Under the pieces are notes generated by a model that saw nothing but the letters and a program-made list of their open reading frames with translations, was not told the origin of the DNA and did not search any database. From Kluyvera ascorbata_C (GTDB taxonomy: Bacteria > Pseudomonadota > Gammaproteobacteria > Enterobacterales > Enterobacteriaceae), in NCBI RefSeq assembly GCF_044197065.1, contig NZ_JBIQOI010000001.1, positions 806,001 to 870,000 on the forward strand: a DNA stretch of 64,000 bases, read 5' to 3'. A program made the translations under genes and the position numbers. Below, one piece after another: positions 52,634 through 62,517 of the stretch; within the stretch, counting starts at the first letter, position 1, and the number at the start of each line of letters is the position of its first letter.

Positions 52634-53092
52634 TTATTGCCCACAGCATTTTTTAAATTTTTTGCCAGAGCCGCACGGGCAGGGATCGTTTCTGCCAATG
52701 ACCGGTCGTGTGCCATCAATATAGTACCACTGGCCGTTTTCTTTTAAGAATCGTGAACGCTCAATGATGGCACCATTCTTGTTATTTTCATGAAAACGGG
52801 CAATGAAGCTGACAAAACCTTCTTCAGGTGTACGGCCCGCTTCGGTTGCAAATACGGTAAGCCCAAGCCATTCGGTTTTGGAAAACCCGTTCTGAATATC
52901 GTCGCGGAACGCCGCCGCCTGACACGAAGGGTGCCAGGTTTTTACCAGATAGTCGGCATCCCGTTTAACGAAGGCGCTGTAACGTGAGCGCATCAGCAAC
53001 GCTGGCTCGGGAGCGCATTCGCTACCGGACAGATAACGCTGACAACATAAGCTATACTCGAGAGCGCTACCGCAAGGGCAAAGTTCAGACAA
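52634..53092 (-). CDS. ychJ: SEC-C motif protein YchJ (UPF0225)
   Basis: This 152-residue protein has two SEC-C zinc-binding motifs, ELCPCGSALEYSLCC at the N terminus and NDPCPCGSGKKFKKCC at the C terminus, around an NTF2-like middle part (MRSRYSAFVKRDADYLVKTWH). Function is unknown. The start is probably TTG at 53092, six bases after AGGAG, which gives the E. coli length; a TTG at 53098 touches the ribosome-binding site and is less likely. Confidence 0.9.
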   Translation of the reverse strand: MSELCPCGSALEYSLCCQRYLSGSECAPEPALLMRSRYSAFVKRDADYLVKTWHPSCQAAAFRDDIQNGFSKTEWLGLTVFATEAGRTPEEGFVSFIARFHENNKNGAIIERSRFLKENGQWYYIDGTRPVIGRNDPCPCGSGKKFKKCCGQ

Positions 53093-53203
53093 AGACAACT
53101 CCTGAATCGATAATTAACGGCGAATTGACGCCTGATAGCACTATGTTAACCGAGCGCTGGCAATGATGCCACGCTATCAGTAAGAGGATGTTCATCGGTC
53201 GCA

Positions 53204-54115
53204 ATGAGAAAACTTAAAATTGGCCTGGCATTAGGCTCGGGAGCTGCGCGGGGCTGGTCACATATTGGCGTCATTAAAGCGCTACAGGAAATGGGTATCG
53301 AGATTGATATCGTTGCAGGATGCTCAATCGGCTCGTTGGTGGGGGCGGCGTATGCCAGCAACCGTCTGCCTGAACTAGAAAAATGGGTCTGCTCATTCAG
53401 CTACTGGGACGTGCTTCGCCTCATGGATCTTTCGTGGCGGCGGGGTGGGCTACTGCGTGGGGAACGCGTCTTTAACCACTACCGACAGATTATGCCTAAC
53501 GAGGTGATTGAACAATGCGAGCGACGCTTTGCTGCCGTTGCCACCAACCTTAGTACCGGGCGCGAACTTTGGTTTACAGAAGGCGATCTCCATATGGCGG
53601 TACGTGCGTCATGCAGCATCCCTGGGCTGATGGCGCCGGTGTTGCACAATGGCTATTGGCTTGTCGATGGTGCGGTGGTCAACCCGGTACCGGTATCGCT
53701 CACACGTGCGCTGGGTGCTGATATTGTGATTGCGGTTGATTTGCAGCATGACGCACATCTTATGCAGCAGGATCTTCTGTCTGTCAATATTCAGCCTGAT
53801 ACCGAGATGAATGAATCACCAGATGAGCTATCATGGCATGAGCGCCTTCGCGCCCGGTTAGGGCGAGTTGCTGCTCGTCGGTCGGTTGTTGCACCGACGG
53901 CGATGGAGATCATGACAACCTCAATACAAGTCCTGGAAAACAGGCTGAAGCGAAACCGTATGGCCGGTGACCCGCCAGATATTATATTGCAGCCGTTTTG
54001 CCCCCAGATTTCAACTCTGGATTTCCATCGAGCCTCATCTGCGATAGCCGCGGGTCAACAAGCGGTTGAAAAAAAGACAGATGAGCTTTTGCCTCTAGTA
54101 CAGAGTTCAACTTAA
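53204..54115 (+). CDS. rssA: Patatin-like phospholipase family protein RssA
   Basis: This 303-residue protein has the patatin pattern: glycine-rich oxyanion loop GSGAARGWSH, nucleophile serine in GCSIGS (about residue 45) and the Asp of the dyad in WLVDGAVVNPVPV. RssA is co-transcribed with rssB in E. coli, but its substrate is unknown. Ninety-one bases separate it from rssB. Confidence 0.93.
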   Translation: MRKLKIGLALGSGAARGWSHIGVIKALQEMGIEIDIVAGCSIGSLVGAAYASNRLPELEKWVCSFSYWDVLRLMDLSWRRGGLLRGERVFNHYRQIMPNEVIEQCERRFAAVATNLSTGRELWFTEGDLHMAVRASCSIPGLMAPVLHNGYWLVDGAVVNPVPVSLTRALGADIVIAVDLQHDAHLMQQDLLSVNIQPDTEMNESPDELSWHERLRARLGRVAARRSVVAPTAMEIMTTSIQVLENRLKRNRMAGDPPDIILQPFCPQISTLDFHRASSAIAAGQQAVEKKTDELLPLVQSST

Positions 54116-54206
54116 GGCATTTTTTTCGACTACTTCAGCAAATTCTGAAAGGCGATTATCACAATAGCATGCCACTATTTACTTATCGTCGGGCAGGGGA
54201 GACATC

Positions 54207-55220
54207 ATGACGCAGCCGTTGGCGGGAAAACAGATTTTGATAGTCGAAGACGAACCCGTTTTCCGCTCACTTATGGATTCATGGCTTTCGTCATTGGGCG
54301 CGAATACGCTGTTGGCGCAAGATGGCGTCGACGCCTTAGCGCAAATGGCTAATCAGAAGCCCGATCTGATGATTTGCGACCTTGCCATGCCGCGCATGAA
54401 TGGCCTCCAGTTGGTCGAGCACGTTCGTAATGCGGGAGAGCAGATACCTATTCTGATTATCTCCGCCACCGAGAATATGGCTGATATCGCCAAGGCATTA
54501 CGCCTTGGGGTACAGGATGTCTTATTAAAACCGGTGAAGGATCTTAATCGCTTGCGGGAGACCGTGCTCGCCTGCCTCTATCCCAATATGTTTAATTCAC
54601 GGGTTGAGGAAGAAGAGCGTCTGTTTGAGGATTGGGATGCCCTGGTTAACAATCCTGCCGCCGCCGCTAAACTCTTGCAGGAGTTACAGCCGCCGGTACA
54701 GCAAAATATTTCACACTGCCGTATAAATTATCGCCAATTAATGGCGGTGGATGCCCCTGGACTGGTTCTGGATATTGCACCGTTGTCAGAACAGGACCTG
54801 GCGTTTTATTGTCTTGATGTTACCCGGGCCGGCGATAATGGCGTTTTGGCCGCACTATTACTTCGCGTGCTTTTTAATGGCTTGTTACAGGAACAGCTTT
54901 CACATCAGGGGCAACGCCTACCTGAATTGGGGAGTTTGTTAAAACAGGTCAATCAGCTTTTACGTCAGGCAAATCTTCCTGGGCAGTTCCCTCTATTGGT
55001 TGGCTATTACCATAGCGGATTAAAAAATCTGATCCTTGTGTCGGCTGGTTTGAATGGAACGTTAAATACCGGCGAGCATCAAATACAAATAAGCAATGGT
55101 GTCCCGTTAGGGACGTTAGGAACGGCTTATCTCAATCAAATAAGTCAACGTTGCACCTCATGGCAGTGCCAGATTTGGGGTTCAGGTGGCCGTTTGCGCT
55201 TAATGTTGTCTGCGGAATGA
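54207..55220 (+). CDS. rssB: RpoS adaptor/response regulator RssB
   Basis: This 337-residue protein delivers sigma-S (RpoS) to the ClpXP protease. The receiver domain (about residues 8-125) has ILIVEDEPVF, phospho-acceptor Asp58 in LMICDLAMPRMNG and the lysine in LLKPVKDL. The C-terminal half is a degenerate PP2C-like domain (LVLDIAPLSEQDLAFYCLDV), as in E. coli RssB. Confidence 0.94.
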   Translation: MTQPLAGKQILIVEDEPVFRSLMDSWLSSLGANTLLAQDGVDALAQMANQKPDLMICDLAMPRMNGLQLVEHVRNAGEQIPILIISATENMADIAKALRLGVQDVLLKPVKDLNRLRETVLACLYPNMFNSRVEEEERLFEDWDALVNNPAAAAKLLQELQPPVQQNISHCRINYRQLMAVDAPGLVLDIAPLSEQDLAFYCLDVTRAGDNGVLAALLLRVLFNGLLQEQLSHQGQRLPELGSLLKQVNQLLRQANLPGQFPLLVGYYHSGLKNLILVSAGLNGTLNTGEHQIQISNGVPLGTLGTAYLNQISQRCTSWQCQIWGSGGRLRLMLSAE

Positions 55221-55539
55221 GCAAACGCATTTTTTTACAGGGATAGCTTTAACAGCTTATCTGCCATAGTGATACTATCTGCCAAATTGATGTGGATATA
55301 CTCGTCATGTTTCAGCGTGCTGGTGCGTTAGCCAGTCTCAATAACTTTCGTTACAGCGAATAATCTGTACGTGAGTTTATGAGTGGCGTTCCCTCCTGTA
55401 GCTCTACGTCTTCGAGTATTTATCTTAATTCGAGGTCAACGCATCCTTTTCGGACCAGCCTCATGTGGCTGTGATGATATACTTAATGCGTTATTAATTA
55501 ACGAGCAAGTTCAAAGTTTGAACAGTTCAGGAGATTTGA
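55221..55539. other. Intergenic region before galU
   Basis: About 320 bases hold the galU promoter and leader. The sequence is AT-rich near galU, with CAGGAG before its ATG. A frame of 82 codons running into galU (55383-55631) has no ribosome-binding site and no recognisable content. Confidence 0.45.
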
Positions 55540-56448
55540 ATGGCTGCCCTAAATTCGAAAGTAAGAAAGGCTGTTATCCCGGTGGCGGGATTAGGTACAA
55601 GGATGCTGCCGGCTACCAAAGCAATTCCTAAAGAAATGCTGCCTTTGGTGGATAAGCCTTTAATTCAGTATGTTGTGAACGAGTGTATTGCAGCTGGTAT
55701 CACTGAAATTGTACTGGTGACCCATTCTTCTAAGAATTCCATTGAGAACCACTTTGACACCAGCTTTGAGCTTGAAGCCATGCTGGAGAAGCGCGTAAAA
55801 CGTCAGCTTCTTGAAGAAGTGCAGTCTATCTGCCCTCCGCATGTGACCATCATGCAGGTCCGTCAAGGGCTGGCAAAAGGTCTTGGACACGCGGTACTGT
55901 GCGCGCATCCGGTGGTAGGGGATGAACCTGTTGCCGTGATCCTGCCGGACGTGATTCTTGATGAATACGAGTCTGACTTAAGCCGTGAAAACCTTGCTGA
56001 CATGATTGCCCGTTTCGATGAAACGGGCGCAAGCCAGATCATGGTCGAACCGGTTGCTGACGTGACGGCATACGGTGTCGTTGACTGTAAAGGGGCTACC
56101 CTGAACCCTGGCGACAGCGTGCCGATGGTTGGTGTTGTCGAGAAGCCGAAAGCGGACGTTGCGCCTTCTAACCTCGCTGTTGTGGGTCGCTATGTGCTGA
56201 GTTCTGAAATCTGGGCCCTGCTTGCCAAAACCCCTCCGGGCGCTGGCGACGAAATTCAGTTAACCGACGCCATTGATATGCTGATCGAGAAAGAAACGGT
56301 TGAAGCGTATCACATGAAAGGCAAAAGCCACGATTGCGGGAATAAACTCGGTTATATGCAGGCATTTGTCGAATACGGTATTCGTCACAATACGCTGGGT
56401 GAAGATTTTAAAACCTGGCTGCAAGAGACGCTGGGCGTCGCGAAGTAA
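55540..56448 (+). CDS. galU: UTP--glucose-1-phosphate uridylyltransferase
   Basis: This 302-residue nucleotidyltransferase makes UDP-glucose for lipopolysaccharide, trehalose, membrane-derived oligosaccharides and galactose use. Signatures are VIPVAGLGTRMLPATKAIPKEMLPL near the N terminus, LVTHSSKNSIENHFD, GLGHAVLCAHPVVGDEPVAVILPDV (substrate Asp) and GVVEKPKADVAPSNLAVVGRY. Its length equals that of E. coli GalU. Confidence 0.98.
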   Translation: MAALNSKVRKAVIPVAGLGTRMLPATKAIPKEMLPLVDKPLIQYVVNECIAAGITEIVLVTHSSKNSIENHFDTSFELEAMLEKRVKRQLLEEVQSICPPHVTIMQVRQGLAKGLGHAVLCAHPVVGDEPVAVILPDVILDEYESDLSRENLADMIARFDETGASQIMVEPVADVTAYGVVDCKGATLNPGDSVPMVGVVEKPKADVAPSNLAVVGRYVLSSEIWALLAKTPPGAGDEIQLTDAIDMLIEKETVEAYHMKGKSHDCGNKLGYMQAFVEYGIRHNTLGEDFKTWLQETLGVAK

Positions 56449-56464
56449 TTTAACGAATGTCGCT

Positions 56465-56490
56465 AAAGCCGGGGAGACCCGGCTTTTTTA
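56465..56490 (+). terminator. Terminator of galU
   Basis: AAAGCCGGG-GAGA-CCCGGCTTT with six T, 17 bases after the galU stop. Confidence 0.9.
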
Positions 56491-56567
56491 TTTCTAAATA
56501 ACACAAATGGATAAAAAATGAGCGCCAATGTGCCTGCTGGTTATCAGTTGTCACATTTTTCAGATAT

Positions 56568-56596
56568 AAAAAATCCCGCCGAAGCGGGACTTTTTA
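56568..56596 (-). terminator. Terminator of hns
   Basis: On the minus strand GTCCCGC-TTCG-GCGGGAT is followed by TTTTTTAT, 20 bases after the hns stop. Confidence 0.9.
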
Positions 56597-56615
56597 CGAA
56601 GCAGATGGATTAACC

Positions 56616-57023
56616 TTACAGCAGGAAATCATCCAGGGTTTTACCCTGCTCATCCATTGCTTTTTTGATGACTGCTGGAGTACGACCCTGGCCAGTCCAG
56701 GTTTTGGTTTCGCCGTTCTCGTCAACATAGCTATATTTAGCAGGACGCGCAGCGCGTTTAGCTTTAGTGCCAACTTTAGCAGCAGCCATGCTATTCAGCA
56801 GTTCGTTCGGATCAATTCCGTCTGCAATCAGCATTTCACGATATTGTTGCAGTTTACGAGTGCGTTCTTCGATCTCAGCGGCTGCTGCGTTTTCTTCTTC
56901 ACGGCGCTCATTAACAACAACTTCTAATTTTTCCAGCATTTCTTCAAGCGTTTCAAGGGTGCATTCTCTTGCCTGCGCACGAAGAGTACGGATGTTGTTC
57001 AAAATTTTAAGTGCTTCGCTCAT
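56616..57023 (-). CDS. hns: Histone-like nucleoid-structuring protein H-NS
   Basis: This 135-residue DNA-binding protein silences AT-rich and acquired DNA. The N-terminal helices and coiled coil for dimerisation (about residues 1-65; SEALKILNNIRTLRAQARECTLETLEEMLEKLEVVVNERREE) are followed by a linker and the C-terminal DNA-binding domain with the core loop TWTGQGRTPAVIKKAM. It is two residues shorter than E. coli H-NS. The AT-rich fimbrial region in this window is a likely target. Confidence 0.98.
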   Translation of the reverse strand: MSEALKILNNIRTLRAQARECTLETLEEMLEKLEVVVNERREEENAAAAEIEERTRKLQQYREMLIADGIDPNELLNSMAAAKVGTKAKRAARPAKYSYVDENGETKTWTGQGRTPAVIKKAMDEQGKTLDDFLL

Positions 57024-57936
57024 TGTAGTAATCTCAAACTTATATTGTGGGGTGGTTTGTTGAGGTAATAATAGAGCGATAAATTCAGTTGTGCAATAGG
57101 GAAGAATGTAAGGAATTCAAAATAACGTGTTATTTGGTGCGATATTTAATATGTATAAGTTAAATTGCTGATGAGCAGCGACATCTTCACGCGGCTTATT
57201 GCTAGGGGGGAATCGCGATAACACGCGGGGTGTAGGTGTGTTTTTACACGTAAATATACTCCGTATGGATAAATATCAACCTTATGTATTAGCCTGCATG
57301 CATCAGTGCAACGCACGACTTTATAAGATGATGAATGGCGCTATCCTTCCGTTCCTACGACCACTCTGCGCTTTCCGCCGCTGATTTCCTCATGGATATT
57401 CATCTATTTGACTGATAGTGAGTGGTGATAAATTGTATACTTTCGGTGAGTAAGTTCATTGCCGCGTAGTGACAATAACCGTGTGATGCTAAAGGGTGTA
57501 CTGGTTTATGCCCATAGTTATGGCGATGTTATTTTGCTGATGGTTACGTTTAATTTACAGATAACAATGGTGAGCACTTCGCTACACAAATTGTGGTCGA
57601 TCACATTTTCAGTGATGGACTCATTAATCTTTTCAACTATTAACCCCGCTAGCTATTTCTTTACTGTTCGGTAGAAGTGCGGCAGTTGGGTAGGCGTCTG
57701 AAAAACACTAAATAATTGAGTCTAATGATGATGTTACCGATGCATGTCACATAATTATGCAAGACGTTCGTTGAGGGTTTGTTTAATATTGGACGCAGCG
57801 TTGTGTCCAGCTGTACGATGCGTGCTTTTCTTGATATGTACGTATGCATAGCAGTGGGATGACACAGGAAGCTTGGGGGTAAATATGTTAGACTGCGCCC
57901 CGTTTAAAAAACGTATCGATTAGGACGCCTCAGCCA
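57024..57936. other. Long AT-rich intergenic region between hns and tdk
   Basis: About 910 bases separate the divergent hns and tdk. Frames of 60-70 codons on both strands (57199-57384, 57459-57674, 57661-57849) lack ribosome-binding sites and show no protein-like pattern. The tdk promoter is probably near 57885-57895 (TATGTTAGACT). The hns end should hold the autoregulated hns promoter. The length and AT content leave room for an unrecognised small RNA, but none is identified. Confidence 0.5.
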
Positions 57937-58566
57937 ATGGCACAACTTTATTTCTACTACTCAGCAATGAATGCGGGGAAGTCGACGGCGCTTTTACAGT
58001 CGTCATACAATTACCAGGAACGGGGTATGCGCACCGTTGTTTATACCGCTGAAATAGACGACCGCTTTGGCGCTGGCAAAGTCAGCTCACGAATTGGTCT
58101 CTCTTCACCCGCAAAGCTTTTTAATCAGGCAAGTAACCTGTTCGATGAAATAAGCGCAGAGAACGCACGTGAGCCGGTTAATTGCGTGCTAGTGGATGAA
58201 TGCCAGTTCTTGACGCGTGAGCAGGTCTACGCGCTGTCTGACGTGGTAGATAACCTGGATATTCCCGTATTATGCTACGGACTGAGAACCGATTTCCGTG
58301 GCGAGCTGTTCGGGGGGAGCCAGTATCTACTTGCGCTCTCCGATAAGCTGGTGGAGCTAAAAACGATTTGCTTCTGCGGCCGTAAGGCCAGCATGGTACT
58401 GCGCCTCGATCAGGAGGGCAGGCCATATAACGAAGGCGAGCAGGTGGTGATTGGCGGTAACGAGCGATACGTGTCCGTGTGTCGTAAACACTACAAAGAA
58501 GCGCTGGAAGAAGGCTCTCTGGCCGTCATTCAGGATAAGCATCGTAGGACCTGTCGTTCTTGTTAA
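57937..58566 (+). CDS. tdk: Thymidine kinase
   Basis: This 209-residue type II thymidine kinase has the P-loop YSAMNAGKSTALLQSSYNY (residues 8-26), the Walker B and catalytic region VLVDECQFLTREQV (Glu about residue 88), and the zinc-binding cysteines CFCGRKA, CRKH and CRSC in the C-terminal lasso domain. It salvages thymidine and deoxyuridine. Confidence 0.97.
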   Translation: MAQLYFYYSAMNAGKSTALLQSSYNYQERGMRTVVYTAEIDDRFGAGKVSSRIGLSSPAKLFNQASNLFDEISAENAREPVNCVLVDECQFLTREQVYALSDVVDNLDIPVLCYGLRTDFRGELFGGSQYLLALSDKLVELKTICFCGRKASMVLRLDQEGRPYNEGEQVVIGGNERYVSVCRKHYKEALEEGSLAVIQDKHRRTCRSC

Positions 58567-58643
58567 TCCTCTCCTGATGCGTTTGCTGCCGTTTTAGCGA
58601 CGGTGAGTGAACGCAGAGTCTATTTATTTCGGCTTGTCAGGCA

Positions 58644-58677
58644 TAAAAAAGCCCCATCATTGATGGGGCTTTTTTTC
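58644..58677. terminator. Bidirectional terminator between tdk and adhE
   Basis: AAAAAAGCCCCATCA and its complement TGATGGGGCTTTTTT lie between two converging genes, with T runs on both strands. Confidence 0.9.
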
Positions 58678-58703
58678 ATGCTATTCAGCAACAAATCGGC
58701 GAG

Positions 58704-61373
58704 TTATTTCTTCGCTTTTTTCTCTGCTTTAGCTGGCGCTGCTTCTTTCTTCTCTTCAACTGAGCCTTCTACGAATTCACGACCGTAGAAAGTATCCAGC
58801 AGGATCTGTTTCAGTTCAGCAATCAGCGGATAGCGTGGGTTAGCACCGGTACACTGGTCATCAAACGCATCTTCAGACAGTTTGTCGACGTGTGCCAGGA
58901 AGTCAGCTTCCTGTACGCCAGCTTCACGGATAGATTTAGGAATACCCAGTTCAGCTTTGATCTCTTCCAGCCAACCCAGCAGTTTTTCGATTTTCGCTGC
59001 GGTACGGTCGCCCGGTGCAGACAGACCCAGATGGTCAGCGATTTCAGCGTAACGACGACGCGCTTGTGGGCGGTCATACTGGCTGAAAGCAGTCTGTTTA
59101 GTTGGGTTATCGTTCGCGTTATAACGAATAACGTTGCTGATCAGCAGGGCGTTCGCCAGACCGTGAGGAATGTGGAACTGAGAGCCCAGTTTGTGCGCCA
59201 TGGAGTGACATACGCCCAGGAAGGCGTTCGCAAATGCGATACCCGCGATGGTTGCTGCACTGTGTACGCGCTCACGAGCTACCGGGTTCTTAGAACCTTC
59301 ATGGTAGGACGCTGGCAGGTTTTCTTTCAGCAGTTTCAGAGCCTGCAGAGCCTGACCGTCGGAGAACTCAGAAGCCAGTACGGAAACGTAAGCTTCCAGG
59401 GCGTGAGTGACGGCATCCAGACCACCGAAAGCACACAGGGACTTCGGCATATCCATGACCAGGTTAGCATCAACAATCGCCATGTCAGGAGTCAGCGCAT
59501 AGTCAGCCAGTGGGTATTTCTGGCCAGTTGCATCGTCGGTCACAACCGCAAACGGAGTCACTTCAGAACCGGTACCGGAAGTGGTGGTGATCGCAACCAT
59601 TTTTGCTTTCACGCCCATTTTCGGGAACTTGTAGATACGTTTACGGATATCCATAAAGCGCAGCGCCAGTTCTTCGAAGTGAGTCTCTGGGTGTTCGTAC
59701 ATGACCCACATGATTTTCGCCGCGTCCATCGGGGAACCGCCGCCCAGCGCGATGATCACGTCTGGTTTGAAGGAGTTCGCCAGCTCTGCACCTTTACGAA
59801 CAATGGTCAGAGTCGGGTCAGCTTCAACTTCGAAGAACACGTCAGTTTCAACGCCAGCGGCTTTCAGTACAGAAGTGATCTGGTCAGCATAGCCGTTGTT
59901 GAACAAGAAACGGTCGGTGACGATCAGCGCGCGTTTGTGGCCATCAGTAATCAGCTCATCTAACGCGATTGGCAGCGAGCCACGACGGAAGTAGATAGAT
60001 TTCGGAAGTTTGTGCCACAACATGTTTTCAGCTCGCTTAGCAACGGTTTTCTTGTTGATCAGGTGCTTAGGACCAACGTTTTCAGAGATGGAGTTACCAC
60101 CCCATGAACCACAACCCAGAGTCAGGGAAGGTGCGAGTTTGAAGTTGTAGAGGTCACCGATACCACCCTGAGAAGCAGGGGTGTTGATCAGGATACGTGC
60201 GGTTTTCATCATCTGACCGAAGTGAGCAACGCGTTCTGGCTGGTTGTCCTGGTCGGTGTACAGGCAAGAGGTATGACCGATACCGCCCATCGCAACCAGT
60301 TTTTCAGCTTTTTCAACGGCATCGTTGAAATCTTTTGCACGATACATCGCCAGGGTTGGAGACAGTTTTTCGTGTGCAAACGGCTCGCTTTCGTCAACAA
60401 CTTTCACTTCACCAATCAGGATCTTAGTGGTTGTTGGAACGGTGAAGCCTGCCAGTTCAGCAATTTTGTATGCTGGCTGACCAACGATAGCGGCGTTCAG
60501 CGCGCCATTTTTCAGGATAATATCCTGAACGGCTTTCAGTTCTTTGCCTTGCAGCATGTAACCGCCGTGGCTTGCGAAACGTTCGCGAACGGCGTCATAT
60601 ACGGAGTCAACAACAACAACGGACTGTTCAGAAGCACAGATTACGCCGTTATCGAAGGTTTTAGACATCAGAACGGATGCAACAGCACGTTTGATATCAG
60701 CGGTTTCGTCGATAACAACAGGGGTGTTACCTGCGCCAACGCCGATTGCTGGTTTACCGGAGCTGTATGCTGCTTTAACCATGCCTGGACCACCGGTCGC
60801 GAGGATCAGGTTGATATCCGGGTGATGCATCAGTGCGTTAGACAGTTCTACAGACGGTTGGTCAATCCAGCCAATCAGATCTTTTGGTGCGCCAGCAGCG
60901 ATAGCAGCTTGCAGAACGATGTCTGCTGCTTTGTTGGTTGCATCTTTCGCACGTGGGTGTGGAGAGAAGATGATGGCGTTACGTGTCTTCAGGCTGATCA
61001 GCGATTTGAAGATAGCGGTAGACGTTGGGTTAGTGGTTGGTACGATACCGCAAATGATGCCGATTGGTTCAGCGATGGTGATGGTACCGAAAGTGTCGTC
61101 TTCAGACAGAACACCACAGGTTTTTTCATCTTTATAGGCGTTGTAGATATATTCAGACGCGAAGTGGTTTTTGATCACTTTGTCTTCGACAATACCCATG
61201 CCAGATTCGGCAACGGCCATTTTTGCGAGAGGGATTCGAGCATCTGCAGCAGCCAGAGCGGCAGCGCGGAAGATTTTGTCAACTTGCTCTTGAGTGAAAC
61301 TGGCATATTCACGCTGGGCTTTTTTTACGCGCTCGACGAGTGCGTTAAGTTCAGCGACATTAGTAACAGCCAT
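58704..61373 (-). CDS. adhE: Bifunctional acetaldehyde-CoA/alcohol dehydrogenase
   Basis: This 889-residue fused enzyme turns acetyl-CoA into ethanol in fermentation and assembles into spirosomes. The aldehyde dehydrogenase half (residues 1-440) has the catalytic Cys in DNGVICASEQSVVV. The iron-dependent alcohol dehydrogenase half (about 450-867) has DVIIALGGGSPMDAAKIMW and metal-binding FGGLDAVTHALEAYVSV and GVCHSMAHKLG. The lysine/alanine-rich tail (KKEAAPAKAEKKAKK) is longer in charge than most. AGGAG precedes the ATG. Confidence 0.98.
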   Translation of the reverse strand: MAVTNVAELNALVERVKKAQREYASFTQEQVDKIFRAAALAAADARIPLAKMAVAESGMGIVEDKVIKNHFASEYIYNAYKDEKTCGVLSEDDTFGTITIAEPIGIICGIVPTTNPTSTAIFKSLISLKTRNAIIFSPHPRAKDATNKAADIVLQAAIAAGAPKDLIGWIDQPSVELSNALMHHPDINLILATGGPGMVKAAYSSGKPAIGVGAGNTPVVIDETADIKRAVASVLMSKTFDNGVICASEQSVVVVDSVYDAVRERFASHGGYMLQGKELKAVQDIILKNGALNAAIVGQPAYKIAELAGFTVPTTTKILIGEVKVVDESEPFAHEKLSPTLAMYRAKDFNDAVEKAEKLVAMGGIGHTSCLYTDQDNQPERVAHFGQMMKTARILINTPASQGGIGDLYNFKLAPSLTLGCGSWGGNSISENVGPKHLINKKTVAKRAENMLWHKLPKSIYFRRGSLPIALDELITDGHKRALIVTDRFLFNNGYADQITSVLKAAGVETDVFFEVEADPTLTIVRKGAELANSFKPDVIIALGGGSPMDAAKIMWVMYEHPETHFEELALRFMDIRKRIYKFPKMGVKAKMVAITTTSGTGSEVTPFAVVTDDATGQKYPLADYALTPDMAIVDANLVMDMPKSLCAFGGLDAVTHALEAYVSVLASEFSDGQALQALKLLKENLPASYHEGSKNPVARERVHSAATIAGIAFANAFLGVCHSMAHKLGSQFHIPHGLANALLISNVIRYNANDNPTKQTAFSQYDRPQARRRYAEIADHLGLSAPGDRTAAKIEKLLGWLEEIKAELGIPKSIREAGVQEADFLAHVDKLSEDAFDDQCTGANPRYPLIAELKQILLDTFYGREFVEGSVEEKKEAAPAKAEKKAKK

Positions 61374-61869
61374 AATGCTCTCCTGATAATGTTAAACTTT
61401 TTTAGTGAATCATCTGCTCGACAAGTCAGTATAGACAAATCACCTGCAGCTGGCGAAAAAGTTAAGAAAACAAGGTGTTATCCACAACTGATTCACTGAT
61501 TTACTAAAAGAGCTTTAATTTAGCCAAGGAGCTCACCGGCCAGGATACGTCGTTTTTTATCAGAACGACTCCCTTTCGGTGTAAGCAGATTACTCACTTC
61601 TGAGTACGATTTGCATGATCTAAATCAAGTTTAAGCCAAGCTGACACCTTTCAGCATGGCCCTTTTAGCAAATTATTAAAGCTGTTAATCAATCGTGAGT
61701 AGAGGTGGGTTTAACATTAGCATATTTTATACAAGTGCGTAACACTCTGTTTTGTCCCTTGTTTTATGGATAATTCAGATGAACCTAAGGCCTAAAAAGG
61801 GTATTGTCAGCGAAATTTATGGTTCGCTGTTCGTCAACTACTAACTTTGAATGATGCTCTGGGGTTAAC
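61374..61869. other. Control region between adhE and ychE
   Basis: About 500 bases are free of genes. In E. coli adhE has a long leader whose ribosome-binding site is freed by RNase III; a long leader is plausible here, and short AT-rich inverted repeats are present. A MarC-type gene starts on the other strand with GGGG before its GTG. No operator could be assigned by eye. Confidence 0.4.
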
Positions 61870-62517
61870 GTGATTCAAACGCTGTTTGATTTTCCTATCT
61901 TCTTTAAATTCTTTATTGGCCTGTTTGCGCTGGTCAACCCAGTAGGGTTGATTCCCGTGTTCATCAGTCTGACAAGTAATCAGACGGCGATGGTACGCAA
62001 TAAGACCAACATGACGGCGAGTCTCTCCGTTGCCATCATCCTGTTAACTTCGCTTTTCCTCGGCGACCTTATTCTGCAACTGTTTGGGATCTCCATCGAT
62101 TCATTCCGTATTGCCGGTGGGATTCTGGTTGTCAGCATCGCGATGTCGATGATCAGCGGCAAACTGGGGGAGGATAAGCAAAATAAGCAGGAGAAAACGG
62201 AGACCTCGGTACGAGAAAGCCTGGGCGTTGTGCCGCTTGCGCTACCGTTGATGGCAGGTCCTGGGGCGATCAGCTCAACCATCGTGTGGGGAACGCGCTA
62301 TCATTCCCTTCCTTATTTGTTAGGCTTCTCGCTTTCGATTGCGCTGTTTGCTTATTGTTGTTGGGGCATTTTCCGCATTTCACCCTGGCTGGTGCGTATG
62401 CTGGGGCAGACGGGTATCAACGTTGTGACGCGTATCATGGGGCTGCTACTGATGGCTCTGGGCATTGAGTTTATTGTGACGGGTATCAAATCTATCTTCC
62501 CGGGTCTGGTCGGTTAA
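61870..62517 (+). CDS. ychE: MarC family inner-membrane protein YchE
   Basis: This 215-residue protein has six membrane helices and is of the UPF0056/MarC family (FFKFFIGLFALVNPVGLIPVFISLT; GVVPLALPLMAGPGAISSTIVW; GINVVTRIMGLLLMALGIEFIVTGI). Its length is that of E. coli YchE; function is unknown. The start is GTG. A 9-base inverted repeat (ACGGCGGTA/TACCGCCGT, 62526-62563) lies soon after the stop and may weakly terminate. Confidence 0.94.
   Translation: MIQTLFDFPIFFKFFIGLFALVNPVGLIPVFISLTSNQTAMVRNKTNMTASLSVAIILLTSLFLGDLILQLFGISIDSFRIAGGILVVSIAMSMISGKLGEDKQNKQEKTETSVRESLGVVPLALPLMAGPGAISSTIVWGTRYHSLPYLLGFSLSIALFAYCCWGIFRISPWLVRMLGQTGINVVTRIMGLLLMALGIEFIVTGIKSIFPGLVG

Noticed and set aside
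55383..55631. 82-codon frame upstream of and overlapping galU
   Set aside because: It overlaps the start of galU, lacks a ribosome-binding site and reads as galU leader in another frame.
58890..59963. 357-codon and 425-codon open frames opposite adhE (58890-59963 and 60222-61499)
   Set aside because: Both lie opposite adhE, and their sequences have the Phe/Val/His-rich look of antisense frames.
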